From positions 1 through 64,000 of the forward strand of contig NZ_BAWN01000032.1 in the NCBI RefSeq assembly GCF_000696225.1: a stretch of DNA of 64,000 nucleotides, given 5' to 3'. A program made the translations under genes and the position numbers. The notes below the pieces were generated by a model that did no database searches, was not told the DNA's origin, and worked only from the letters and a program-made list of their open reading frames with translations. This stretch comes from Serpentinimonas barnesii (GTDB taxonomy: Bacteria > Pseudomonadota > Gammaproteobacteria > Burkholderiales > Burkholderiaceae_C). Positions 53,740-63,480 of this stretch are shown piece by piece (positions within the stretch are counted from its first letter, which is position 1; each line of letters opens with the position of its first letter).

Positions 53740-54725
53740 AGTTTTCGGTTTTTCAGGCCAGCAGCCAAGGGGGGCGCGACGACAACGAAGACCGCCTCGG
53801 TTACACCTACACCCACGAGGCAATTTTGCTCACCTTGGCGGATGGCATGGGGGGCTACAGCGGGGGCGAGCAGGCGGCCGAAATTGCGGTGCGGGTGTTC
53901 ACCCAGTCTTTTTTGGCGCAGGCCCGGCCGCGGCTGGCCCATCCGCCGGTTTTTTTGCAGCAGACCCTGTTGCAAGCCAACCGCGCCATTGTCGATTACG
54001 CCCGTGCCAACGACTTGGCCGAGCAGCCGCGCACCACGCTGGTGGCAGCGCTGCTGCAAGACGAGCAACTGTGGGCGGTGCACGCGGGCGATTCGCGCCT
54101 GTACGGGCTGCGCGCCGGGCGGGTGTGGTTCCGCACCCGCGACCACAGCTTCCAAGACAAGCCGGAACTGCTTCAGCACCCGTCCCGGCATGCGAACCGA
54201 AATTTGCTGTTTACCTGCCTCGGCTCCCATTCGACGCCCTTGTTCGACCACACCGGCCCCTTGGCCCTGCAGGCCGGCGATCAGCTGCTGCTGTGCTCGG
54301 ATGGTCTATGGTCCCCCCATGCCGACGCCGATCTGGTGGCGGCCATGCAGGGCCAGGCGCTGCGCCACAGTGTGCCGGCCTTGGTGCGCCAGGCTTTGCA
54401 CAAGGCCGGCCCGCGCAGCGACAACGTGTCCTTGTTGGCGCTGCAGTGGGGCAGCGAGGGCGCTGGCGCCACGCAGCCCGGGGTGGCGCATGCCGATTTG
54501 TTTGAGGGTGCGCCGATTTCAAGCTTCGGTCAGGTCGTCGACCTTGGCGCCGCTGGTGCGCCTGCCGCCGGCGCTCGCATCGATGCGCCCGGCCCCCGCG
54601 CCGACGCCCAGCCGACCTTGGCAGACGATAGCGATGTGTTCGATGATGAGCGCATCGAGCAATCCATCGACGAAATCCAAGCCGCCATCCGCCGCACCGC
54701 CTTGCGCCGCAACCGTCCGCAATAG
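53736..54725 (+). CDS. PP2C-family protein phosphatase
   Basis: Metal-dependent Ser/Thr phosphatase of 329 residues. The metal ligands are in NEDRLG, LADGMGG (Asp36), LLCSDGLWS and PRSDNVSLL, and HAGDSRLY is the core strand. After residue 250 an acidic, low-complexity tail (DDSDVFDDERIEQSIDEIQ) replaces any further domain. Coupled by ATGA to the kinase gene, it probably reverses its phosphorylations. rph starts 16 bp downstream. Confidence 0.92.
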   Translation: MKFSVFQASSQGGRDDNEDRLGYTYTHEAILLTLADGMGGYSGGEQAAEIAVRVFTQSFLAQARPRLAHPPVFLQQTLLQANRAIVDYARANDLAEQPRTTLVAALLQDEQLWAVHAGDSRLYGLRAGRVWFRTRDHSFQDKPELLQHPSRHANRNLLFTCLGSHSTPLFDHTGPLALQAGDQLLLCSDGLWSPHADADLVAAMQGQALRHSVPALVRQALHKAGPRSDNVSLLALQWGSEGAGATQPGVAHADLFEGAPISSFGQVVDLGAAGAPAAGARIDAPGPRADAQPTLADDSDVFDDERIEQSIDEIQAAIRRTALRRNRPQ

Positions 54726-54741
54726 CTGAACCATTTTTAAC

Positions 54742-55517
<776 letters not shown>

Positions 55518-55521
<4 letters not shown>

Positions 55522-56147
55522 AGCCGACGCTGACCCTGGTGCTGGCGACTCACAACGCCGGCAAACTGGCCGAATTGCAAGCGCTGCTGCAGCCTTTGGG
55601 CGTGCGGCTGCTGAGCCAGTCCGAGTTGGGCATTGCCGAGGCCGACGAGCCGCATCGCACCTTCGTAGAAAACGCCTTGGCCAAGGCGCGCCACGCCAGC
55701 GCCGCCAGCGGCCTGCCTGCGTTGGCCGACGACGCCGGCCTGTGCGTCGAGGCCTTTGGCGGCCAGCCGGGGGTAGACACCGCCTTCTACGCCACCCGCT
55801 TTGGCTACCCCAAGGGCGACACCCACAACGTGCGCGCCTTGCTGGAGCAGATGCAGGGCCAGAGCAACCGGCGCGCCGCCCTGGTCAGTACCTTGGTGGC
55901 GCTGCGCTCGGCCGACGACCCCGAACCCTTGGTGGCCAGCGGGCGCCTGCATGGCCTGATTGCCACCGAAGCCACCGGAACGCACGGATTTGGCTTCGAT
56001 CCCGTGCTCTATCTGCCCGAATACGGGCAAACCTGCGCCCAGTTGCCGCCCGCGCTCAAAAACAGCCTCAGCCACCGTGGCCAAGCGGCGCGCGCCATGC
56101 TGGATCTGATGCGCCAGCGCTGGCTGCCTTGGGCGGGCGAGTCGTGA
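55518..56147 (+). CDS. rdgB: Non-canonical purine NTP pyrophosphatase RdgB
   Basis: House-cleaning enzyme that hydrolyses dITP, XTP and related nucleotides before they enter DNA or RNA. The 209-residue HAM1 protein has [14 protein letters not shown] at the start, [31 protein letters not shown] and [19 protein letters not shown]. The GTG at 55518 overlaps the rph stop and places the conserved T/SHN motif near residue 10, so no ATG start is needed. Confidence 0.95.
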
Positions 56148-57340
56148 GCGCGGTCCACGCCGTGCGCTTGGAGCGCCCCAGCCGCATCCAGCTCACCAGC
56201 CTGCCGCCGCTGGCCTTGTATGTGCACCTGCCCTGGTGCCTGAAAAAATGCCCCTACTGCGACTTCAATTCGCATGCCGTGCAAGGCGCGGCGCCCCCGC
56301 CGTGGGAGCGCTATCTGCAAGCGCTGCGCGCCGACCTCGAAGCCAGCCTGCCGCTGGTGTGGGGGCGCACTGTGCACAGCGTCTTCATCGGCGGCGGCAC
56401 CCCCAGCCTGCTGGCGCCCGAGGCGCTGGAGCGTTTGCTGTCCGACCTGCGCGCCTTGCTGCCGCTGCTGCCCGAGGCCGAAATCACGCTCGAAGCCAAC
56501 CCCGGCAGCTTTGAGCGCCAGCGCTTTGCCGCCTACCGCGCCGTGGGCGTGACGCGCCTGAGCGTGGGCGTGCAGTCCTTCGACGACCGCTTTTTGCAGG
56601 CGCTGGGTCGGGTACACGACGCCGCCCAGGCGCACGCGGCGGTGCAAGAGGCGGCGCAGCACTTCCCAAGCTTCAACCTCGACCTGATGTATGCGCTGCC
56701 GGGCCAGACCCTGGCCGATGCGCAGCAAGACCTCGAGCGCGCCCTCAGCTATGCGCCCCCGCACCTGTCGCTCTATCACCTCACGCTCGAGCCCAACACC
56801 GCCTTTGCCAAGCATCCGCCGCCGCATCTGCCCGACGAAGACAGCGCCTATGACATGCTCGACGCCATCGGCGCCCGCTGCGCCAGCGCCGGGCTGCAGC
56901 GTTACGAGGTGTCGGCCTACGCCCGGGCCGAGCACCAGTGCCGCCACAACCTGAACTACTGGCGCTTTGGCGACTACCTCGGCATTGGGGCAGGGGCGCA
57001 CGGCAAGCTCAGTTTTGCGCAGCGCGTGCTGCGCCAGGTGCGCTGGCGCGATCCGCAGCGCTACATGGAGCAGGCCTTGCAGGGCCAGCCGGTGGCCAGT
57101 GAAAACGACGTGCCGGCCAGCGAATTGCCGTTTGAGTTCATGCTCAACGCGCTGCGCTTGCGCGAGGGTTTTGCCGTGGCCGATTTTGGCGCCCGCACCG
57201 GCCTGCCGCTGACTGCCATCCAAGCCCCCTTGGCCGAGGCCGAGGCCAAGGGCTGGATCGAGCGCGACGCCTGGCGCATCCGGCCCAGCGCACGCGGTTT
57301 TGATTTTCTCAACGACCTGCAAGCCCTGTTTTTGCCCTGA
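56144..57340 (+). CDS. hemW: Heme chaperone HemW (radical SAM)
   Basis: HemN-like radical SAM protein now regarded as a heme chaperone rather than a coproporphyrinogen oxidase. The 398-residue protein starts at a GTG that overlaps the rdgB stop. The cluster motif WCLKKCPYCDF has Cys32, 36 and 39, and then come FIGGGTPSLL, ANPGSF, GVQSFDD and the HemW-type GIGAGAHGKLS. It lacks the extra N-terminal cysteine of HemN. Order rph-rdgB-hemW is a common betaproteobacterial unit. Confidence 0.94.
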   Translation: MSAVHAVRLERPSRIQLTSLPPLALYVHLPWCLKKCPYCDFNSHAVQGAAPPPWERYLQALRADLEASLPLVWGRTVHSVFIGGGTPSLLAPEALERLLSDLRALLPLLPEAEITLEANPGSFERQRFAAYRAVGVTRLSVGVQSFDDRFLQALGRVHDAAQAHAAVQEAAQHFPSFNLDLMYALPGQTLADAQQDLERALSYAPPHLSLYHLTLEPNTAFAKHPPPHLPDEDSAYDMLDAIGARCASAGLQRYEVSAYARAEHQCRHNLNYWRFGDYLGIGAGAHGKLSFAQRVLRQVRWRDPQRYMEQALQGQPVASENDVPASELPFEFMLNALRLREGFAVADFGARTGLPLTAIQAPLAEAEAKGWIERDAWRIRPSARGFDFLNDLQALFLP

Positions 57341-57445
57341 AGGCCGCCACCGCGTTGCCGCCGAGCGCCTGCGCATGGGTTTAAAGCTGGGGCGTGGGTC
57401 ATGCCGCCATAATGCATGGCGTGGCGTCTGTACGAGGGGTGCACC

Positions 57446-58111
57446 ATGTTTGCGATTTATGGCACGTCTGGGCTCATGTACCGCGGCTTGGCGGAGGACT
57501 TGCGCCGCGTCGTACCCACTTTGCGCAGCGTGCGCACGCGCGCGCTCGAGCCCGAGTTCGACCGCCCGCTGCCAGCGCTCGAAACCGGCACTCCACCCAA
57601 TGCCGAGCACCGAGGCAGTGCCCACGTCGCCTTGAGCGCCTACAGCCAGTTGCAGCGGGCGCCGGTGGCCAGACGGCCCTTGCGCAACGTGGCCGATGTC
57701 ATGAGTCGCAACCCGGTGACCCTCTCGCACGACATGACGGTGCGCCAAGGTTGGTGGGTCTTGTATCAGCGCGGGGTAGGCCAGGCCCCGGTGCTGGGCC
57801 GCAATGGCTTGGTGATCGGGCTGCTGTCGCGGGCCGAACTGATGCAGCCCGAGCGTTTGCCCACCCCCGACGGGCACGCCTTGGTCTGGCAGGCCCTGAT
57901 GGCGCAGCCCCTGACGCAAGTCATGCTCAGCCCCGTGCCTGCGGTCAGCGCCGAGGTGGAGCTGCGCCGCCTGGCGCTGGTGCTGCTCGATACCGGCTTG
58001 CAAGGCTTGCCGGTGGTTGATGACGAGGGCCGGGTCGAGGGTTTCGTCACCCGCAGCGACATCCTAAAGGCCGTGGTGCACGACCCGCCGCTGGACTTGT
58101 GGGCGGGCTGA
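57446..58111 (+). CDS. CBS domain-containing protein
   Basis: Protein of 221 residues from an ATG at 57446 with AGGGGT upstream. Two CBS motifs form one Bateman module in the C-terminal 130 residues: VADVMSRNPVTLSHDMTVRQGWWVLYQRG to GLLSRAELM, and LTQVMLSPVPAVSAEVELRRLALVLLDTG to GFVTRSDILKAVV. The N-terminal 90 residues are unassigned. CBS pairs bind adenine nucleotides or c-di-AMP-like ligands, but no effector domain is attached, so its partner is unknown. Confidence 0.88.
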   Translation: MFAIYGTSGLMYRGLAEDLRRVVPTLRSVRTRALEPEFDRPLPALETGTPPNAEHRGSAHVALSAYSQLQRAPVARRPLRNVADVMSRNPVTLSHDMTVRQGWWVLYQRGVGQAPVLGRNGLVIGLLSRAELMQPERLPTPDGHALVWQALMAQPLTQVMLSPVPAVSAEVELRRLALVLLDTGLQGLPVVDDEGRVEGFVTRSDILKAVVHDPPLDLWAG

Positions 58112-58253
58112 GGCTTGGCCCCCCTGCGGCTTGATTGCCGCCCCCAAGCCGTGTTGGGGGTCCCCACTGTTGCAAATTGGGTGTCAGGGCGCTGCCGGGG
58201 GCCGAATTGCTGCCGGTCTAAGCCCATTTGGGCTGCGATTGCGGCGACAATAG

Positions 58254-61055
58254 GTGGCTGATTTTTTTATTCATCCCGATCAACCCGATGTGCCCGTTAG
58301 CCCCCACTGGGAGCCGGGTTGCCTTGCCTACTCCGAAGCCGTGAACGCCTCTGTCAAGTCCGCCCCACCCGCCGCCGATCTGTCGCAACTCGACGCCCTC
58401 ACCGGGGGCGCCTTCAAGGCGCCAACCTCGGGCGAGCGCGCCGCCCGCTTGCGCGAATGGCTGGCCAGCGAGCCCAGCCTCGAGCAAATGACCGAGGTTT
58501 TTCGCGAACTCTCGCACCGCGACAAAGGCGCGGCCAAGGCGCTCAAAGACAAACTCGATGAGCTCAAGCGCACCAAGGCGCAAGACGCCATTGCCGAAGA
58601 ATGGGCAGCCAAGGCCAAGGCCTTGCTGGGCCAGCCGCGCCTGAACCTGGCCGATGCCATGGGCTGGCAGCGCGACGCCGCCAAGGCCGGGGCCCCGCTG
58701 TCGCGCGAGCCGCTGGCGGGCTTGCGGCTGGCCTTGAGCGAGCGCATGAAGGCGCTCGAAGACCTGCAGCACCAGGTGCAGGTGCAGCGCGAAGCCGCCG
58801 TCATGCTGGCGCAGCGCATCGAGTTGCTCTCGACCAAGGCACTGGCCGAGGCGCAGGCCCAGCGCGAGCCCTTGCGCTCCGACGTGGCGGCCTGGACCAG
58901 CCACGCCAGCGGCCTGTCCGCCGATCCGGTCTGGGAAAGCCTTGAGCCCAAATACGCCTTGCAGCTTGACACATCGCGCAACCAGTTGAACCTGGTCTGG
59001 GAAGCCTTTGACGCCGCGCTCGGTCAGGCCTTGGCGGCGGCATCCGATGCGCAGGTGGCCCTGCCAGCGGTGCCGGTTTGGGCCGACGAATTGCGCGCCT
59101 TGCGGGGCGAGGCCACGCCGCCCGCCGCCGTCGATGCGGTCGAGCAAGCAGCGCGGCAGCAACAAGCCAGCCAAGCCGTGGCCGCGGCCGTGGCCGCCTT
59201 GCAGCAAGAGTTGGCGCAGGGGCACAGCAAAACCGCGCCCAAGGCCGCCGCGGCCTTGCGCCAGGTGCTCAAAGACCAGGGTCGCCACATCCCACCCGCC
59301 CTCGAAGCCGAGGCGCAGGCGGCGCTGGCCAGCAGCAGCGAACTCGAAGGCTGGCAACGCTGGCGCGCCGACCAATTGCGCGAAGAGCTGCTGGCCAAGG
59401 CGGTGGCGCTCAACCAGGCCCCGGAGGGGCAGCGTTTGGGTGGGCGCAAGGTGCAAGAGGCGCTGCGCCAGTTGCGCGAACAGTGGAAGGCTACCGACCA
59501 AGGGGGGGTGCCCAACCAGGCCCTCTGGAAAAAATTCGATGAAGCCTGCAACGAGGCGCACAAGCAGGTTGAAGCGTGGCTGGAACAACTCAAGCAGCAA
59601 AACCAGGCCAGCCGGGCCCAGCGCCTGGCGCTGATCGAAGAAGTGCAGGCCTGGACGGCGGCGCATGCCACCCACACCGACTGGAAGCTGCAACTGCGCG
59701 ATCTGCATGCCTATGCCGAGCGCTGGCGCCAAAGCGGCCACCTGAGCGAAAAGCTGTTTGCCGAGCTGCAACCGCTCTGGAAAACGGCCATCGGCCAGGC
59801 ACACGCGCGCCTTGAAGCCGCGCAAGACCAGAGCGTGCAGCGCCGCCAGGCCCTGATTGCCGAGGCGCAGGCCTTGGCTCAGGTGGTGCCGCTGCGCATC
59901 GACGCCGTGAAGGCGCTGCAGCAACGCTGGCAGCAGGAAGCGCAGGCGGTGCCGCTGGATCGGCGCTTGGAGCAAAAGCTGTGGGAGGCGTTTCGCCAGC
60001 CCATCGACGCCGCTTTTGAGCGCAAGACGGCCGAGCGCGAGCAAGTGGCCGCCTCGCTTGGCGCCCACGATCAGGCGGTGCTGCAAGCCGCGCAGGCACT
60101 GGAAGCCGCCTGTGCCGCAGGCGATGCGCAGCGCATCCGCGCCGCCACCGAAGCCTTGCAAGCCTGTTTGCGCGGTCAAGCTCCGGTAGCCGCACCACCC
60201 AAAGCGGCCCAGCCAGATGCTGTTGCGCCAGATGCTGCCGTGGCCGAAGCCAGTTCCGACGCCAGTGCGGACGCCGCAGCCAAGCCTGAGTCGAACGCCG
60301 ACACGGTTGCCAGCACCACCGAACCCGTGGCGCTCGCCACACCCCCCGAGGCCGAGGGCAAAGCCCCAGCCGCCCCAGCTGCTGCAGCCCCGGCCCCACG
60401 CAAACTGGTGGCCATGCGCGGCGACGACCGGCCCGGCATGGCGCGGGCGCAGCCGCAATCCGGCCGCCCGGGTGCGGGCCGCGACGATCGCCGGGGCCCC
60501 CGCGAAGGAGGCTTTGGCGATGCGCGTGCACCCCAGCGCGGCGGCGAGCGCCCGGACTGGCGCAGCGAGCGCGAGGAGCGCGGACCGCGCTTGGGCGACG
60601 CCGCGTTCCGGGCCCAGCGCCAGGCGCTGGAGCAGGCTGAACTGGCACTCAAAAAACTCGCCGCGCAGGCCCACGGCGAAGCGCTGATGGGCTTGCTCAC
60701 GGCCTGGCAGCAGCGCAGCCCCGAGGCCGTGCCGAGCGCCCAAGCCCTGGGCGGCAAAGCGGCCGCCGCAGCGCGCGCAGCTTGGGCCACCGCCTTGGGC
60801 AAAGCCCCCACAGCCACAGCCGAAGCCGCACGCGGCACGCACCTGCTGCGGCTCGAAATGGGGGCCGAACTGCCCACCCCGGCCGCGCACCTCGATGCCC
60901 GGCGCGCCCTGCAACTGCAACTGCTCACGCGCCGCCACGACCCGGCCCCAGCCCAAACCTGGGCCCAGGACGTGGCCCAGGTGCTGGCCAGCCCCTACGA
61001 CGCCGCCGCCGCCGAGCGCTTGCAAGCGGTGCTCAAGCTGCTGCTGCGGCGCTAA
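58254..61055 (+). CDS. DUF349 domain-containing protein
   Basis: Very long, highly charged helical protein of up to 933 residues. DUF349-type segments (ELREQWKATD-like patterns, e.g. LRQLREQWKATDQGGVPNQALWKKF and LQPLWKTAI) occur several times in the middle. A low-complexity Ala/Pro linker lies around residues 640-720, followed by an Arg/Gly/Asp-rich stretch and a helical C-terminal domain. No enzyme motif, signal peptide or membrane segment is seen. The start is uncertain: GTG at 58254 or GTG at 58341, the latter closer to the conserved LDALTGGAF block. Function unknown; related bacteria have similar long DUF349 proteins. Confidence 0.82.
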   Translation: MADFFIHPDQPDVPVSPHWEPGCLAYSEAVNASVKSAPPAADLSQLDALTGGAFKAPTSGERAARLREWLASEPSLEQMTEVFRELSHRDKGAAKALKDKLDELKRTKAQDAIAEEWAAKAKALLGQPRLNLADAMGWQRDAAKAGAPLSREPLAGLRLALSERMKALEDLQHQVQVQREAAVMLAQRIELLSTKALAEAQAQREPLRSDVAAWTSHASGLSADPVWESLEPKYALQLDTSRNQLNLVWEAFDAALGQALAAASDAQVALPAVPVWADELRALRGEATPPAAVDAVEQAARQQQASQAVAAAVAALQQELAQGHSKTAPKAAAALRQVLKDQGRHIPPALEAEAQAALASSSELEGWQRWRADQLREELLAKAVALNQAPEGQRLGGRKVQEALRQLREQWKATDQGGVPNQALWKKFDEACNEAHKQVEAWLEQLKQQNQASRAQRLALIEEVQAWTAAHATHTDWKLQLRDLHAYAERWRQSGHLSEKLFAELQPLWKTAIGQAHARLEAAQDQSVQRRQALIAEAQALAQVVPLRIDAVKALQQRWQQEAQAVPLDRRLEQKLWEAFRQPIDAAFERKTAEREQVAASLGAHDQAVLQAAQALEAACAAGDAQRIRAATEALQACLRGQAPVAAPPKAAQPDAVAPDAAVAEASSDASADAAAKPESNADTVASTTEPVALATPPEAEGKAPAAPAAAAPAPRKLVAMRGDDRPGMARAQPQSGRPGAGRDDRRGPREGGFGDARAPQRGGERPDWRSEREERGPRLGDAAFRAQRQALEQAELALKKLAAQAHGEALMGLLTAWQQRSPEAVPSAQALGGKAAAAARAAWATALGKAPTATAEAARGTHLLRLEMGAELPTPAAHLDARRALQLQLLTRRHDPAPAQTWAQDVAQVLASPYDAAAAERLQAVLKLLLRR

Positions 61056-61067
61056 GGCCCGGAGCTG

Positions 61068-61098
61068 CCCCCCCCGCCCCCGGCACAATGGGGGGGGG
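61068..61098. other. C-run/G-run inverted tract between convergent genes
   Basis: Eight Cs (61068-61075), G, five Cs, then after GGCACAAT a run of nine Gs (61090-61098). The runs can pair as a very GC-rich hairpin in the 87-bp gap between the DUF349 and mtfA stop codons. The minus strand has G5-C-G8 tracts. It may serve as a two-way terminator or a slippage-prone site. Confidence 0.5.
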
Positions 61099-61142
61099 TG
61101 AGCCGCGCAACCCTAGGCCGCCCCTACCGGGGCCCTGAAAGC

Positions 61143-62030
61143 CTAAGCAGAAGCGCGGGCTGGCGGTGGCGCCACGCCCGCTGTCGCCGGATGCCGAAAA
61201 AAAGCATCCAGCAGCGGCAACAAGGCCGGGAATTCGGCCCCGAAGCGCGCCCGCTGCACCGTGTAGGCTTCGCAGGCCACGGCGAAGAACTCGGCTGCGT
61301 CGGTGGCGCCATAGGCGTCGAGCCAGGGCAGGGGAGCGCCGAAGCGCTCGGCCATTTGCACCTGGCGCACAAAGTGGCGGTATTGCTGGTCCCAAACCTG
61401 TTGCCAGTGCTGCGCGGCGGCGCGCGGCGCCAGCCCCAGAAAGCCACGCGGCAACTGCGGGCAGCCGTCGGCCGCCTGGTGGCGCGCTTTGTGGCGCATG
61501 TCGATCTGGTGCGCAAATTCGTGGATCACCAGGTTGTGGCCCTGCTGCGCCTTGGCGCTGGCGGCGCGCACGTGCGACCAGGCCAGCATCAGCGGCCCGC
61601 CGTGCATGGCTTCGCCGGCCAGCGCCTCGCGCCAGCGGTGCACCACGCCCGCCTCGTCGGTTTCTTCGCGCTGCGCCCAGACTTCATCCGGATGCAGCAC
61701 GATGCCGGCAAAGCCCCGGTACCAGTCCAGCCCCGCCAAGCCCCAGTGCACCCAAGGCAGGCAGGCCTGGGTGGCAATGGTGAGCGCGATTTCGTCGTTG
61801 ATCTGCAGGCCGTTGGCGCCGCTAAAGGTTTTTTGCGCCAGAAAATGCCGGCACAGGAGTTGCAGGCGCTCCGCTTGCGCCGGCTCCAGGTGCTGCAGGA
61901 AGGACTGCGCCTGCAGCACACGCCGCCACAGGCCGGGCGGGATGGGCGGCGCGCCGCCGAACCAGCGCGTGAGTGTTCGGCCCCAGCGGCTGTGGCGCAG
62001 CACGCGCAGCCAGCGCGGGGCCGGGCTCAT
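61143..62030 (-). CDS. mtfA: MtfA-like zinc-dependent peptidase (M90)
   Basis: Zinc metallopeptidase of the M90/MtfA family; in Escherichia coli MtfA binds the glucose regulator Mlc. The 295-residue protein has the HExxH motif as HEFAHQID (His170, Glu171, His174) and a third-ligand region at DAAEFFAVACEAY. Also conserved are QINDEIALTIATQACLP and GFAGIVLHPDEV. The ATG at 62030 overlaps the lpxH stop as ATGA; a longer frame would add 148 unrelated Arg/Pro-rich residues read from lpxH. Confidence 0.9.
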   Translation of the reverse strand: MSPAPRWLRVLRHSRWGRTLTRWFGGAPPIPPGLWRRVLQAQSFLQHLEPAQAERLQLLCRHFLAQKTFSGANGLQINDEIALTIATQACLPWVHWGLAGLDWYRGFAGIVLHPDEVWAQREETDEAGVVHRWREALAGEAMHGGPLMLAWSHVRAASAKAQQGHNLVIHEFAHQIDMRHKARHQAADGCPQLPRGFLGLAPRAAAQHWQQVWDQQYRHFVRQVQMAERFGAPLPWLDAYGATDAAEFFAVACEAYTVQRARFGAEFPALLPLLDAFFRHPATAGVAPPPARASA

Positions 62031-62920
62031 GGCGCTGGCTGGGGGGCCGGCGCGGGGGGTGTGGGCGCGACCGCTTGCTCGGGGCTGATGCGGGTGAACT
62101 GGCCTTGGCGATCGAGCCGCAGCACCTCGCGCCGGGGCGGCTGGCTCAGGCCGCACCAGTCGCTTAGCACCAGGCGCTGCAAGCCAGCGCCCAGATCGTG
62201 CTGGCCGGGGCGGTGCGTGTGGCCGTGGATCAGGGTCTGGCAGCCGGTGGCGCGCAGCCAGTGGCAGGCGGTGGCGGCATCGAGGTCGCCGTAGTCGGGG
62301 GCGTCGGGTGCGCTGGCCGTTGCGCTGCCGGTGTTGCGCTGGCTCTCGCTGGTGTGGCGCGCCATGCGCGCCAGCGCCTCGCGCTCGGCCAGCGGGCGCG
62401 CCAGAAAGCCCTGCTGCCAGGCCGGGGCGCGCACCATCTGGCGAAAGGCCTGGTAGCTGCGGTCGTCTAGGCACCAGGCGTCGCCGTGGCTGAGCAGCCA
62501 GCGCTGGTTGGCGAATTCGAGCACGCAGGGGTCGGCGATCAGGCGCACGCCGCTGCGCTGTGCAAAGGCGCTGCCCAGCAAAAAATCCCGGTTGCCGTGC
62601 ATCAGATAGACCGGGGCGCGCGCGCTGGCCGCTTGCAGCGCCTGGATGCTGCGTTGCAGCAGCTCACTGCCGCTGGCCTCGGGCGGGCGCTGCAGCATGT
62701 CGTCGCCAAACCAGAGCTCGAACAGGTCGCCCAGAATGAACAGGGCATCGAAGCGGCCGTGCTCCAAGTAGCTCAGCCACGCGGACACGGTGGCGGGGTC
62801 TTCGGGGCGCAGGTGCAGGTCGGAGATAAACTCGACCCGCTCCCAGACCGGGGCGGCGCAGACGAGCTCGGGTTCGGGCAGGGCCTGCGGGTGCGCCGCT
62901 GGCACGGTGGCTTCGTTCAT
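62027..62920 (-). CDS. lpxH: UDP-2,3-diacylglucosamine diphosphatase LpxH
   Basis: Cleaves UDP-2,3-diacylglucosamine to lipid X in lipid A synthesis. The 297-residue calcineurin-like phosphoesterase has the metal-site motifs FISDLHL (Asp34, His36), GDLFELWFGDD, HGNRDFLLG, LSHGDAWC and GHTHRPG. The start at 62920 gives a 28-residue lead before the fold, and a Pro/Ala-rich tail follows it. The longer tail and the lead are more than the usual 240 residues. It is coupled to mtfA and lies 34 bp after ppiB. Confidence 0.94.
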   Translation of the reverse strand: MNEATVPAAHPQALPEPELVCAAPVWERVEFISDLHLRPEDPATVSAWLSYLEHGRFDALFILGDLFELWFGDDMLQRPPEASGSELLQRSIQALQAASARAPVYLMHGNRDFLLGSAFAQRSGVRLIADPCVLEFANQRWLLSHGDAWCLDDRSYQAFRQMVRAPAWQQGFLARPLAEREALARMARHTSESQRNTGSATASAPDAPDYGDLDAATACHWLRATGCQTLIHGHTHRPGQHDLGAGLQRLVLSDWCGLSQPPRREVLRLDRQGQFTRISPEQAVAPTPPAPAPQPAP

Positions 62921-62954
62921 GGTCGCAGGAGCGTTCCTCAAGACCACAGCAAGC

Positions 62955-63476
62955 TCAGGCTGCGCTGGCTTGCAGCTCCACGGCTTTTTCCAGCACCACG
63001 TCGTCCAGTGGCACGTCGTCGTGAAAGCCCTTGCGCCCGGTTTTGACGCTGCGGATGGCGTCCACCACCTCGGTGCCAGCGATCACCTTGCCAAACACCG
63101 CATAACCCCAGCCTTGGGCCGTGGGCGCGGTGTGGTCGAGAAAACCGTTGTCGGCCACGTTGATGAAAAACTGCGCCGAGGCCGAATGCGGGGCCGAGGT
63201 GCGCGCCATCGCCAGCGTGTAGCGCTTGTTTTTCAGGCCGTTGTTGGCCTCGTTTTCGATCGTGTCGAGGGTCGGTTTTTGCGTCATGCCCACGGCAAAG
63301 CCGCCGCCTTGGATCATAAAGCCGTCGATCACGCGGTGAAACACGGTGCCGTCGTAGTGGCCACTGCGCACGTAGGCGAGGAAGTTGGCGGCCGATTTGG
63401 GCGCTTTTTCGGCGTCGAGCTCGATCGTGATGACGCCGCGTCCGGCGATGTGCAGTTCAACTTGCGGGTTGGCCAT
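62955..63476 (-). CDS. ppiB: Cytoplasmic peptidyl-prolyl isomerase PpiB (cyclophilin)
   Basis: Cyclophilin that speeds cis-trans isomerisation of proline bonds. The 173-residue protein has the active-site block [15 protein letters not shown] with the catalytic arginine, the [18 protein letters not shown] motif and [10 protein letters not shown]. No signal peptide is visible, so it is cytoplasmic. It starts 4 bases after the stop of a second cyclophilin gene, giving a tandem pair as found in many betaproteobacteria. Confidence 0.95.
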   Translation of the reverse strand: MANPQVELHIAGRGVITIELDAEKAPKSAANFLAYVRSGHYDGTVFHRVIDGFMIQGGGFAVGMTQKPTLDTIENEANNGLKNKRYTLAMARTSAPHSASAQFFINVADNGFLDHTAPTAQGWGYAVFGKVIAGTEVVDAIRSVKTGRKGFHDDVPLDDVVLEKAVELQASAA

Positions 63477-63480
63477 GGGG

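Noticed and set aside
61143-62474. 443-residue form of the MtfA-like protein
   Set aside because: The first 148 residues are Arg/Pro-rich and come from the lpxH coding region in another frame; the ATG at 62030 gives the normal family start.
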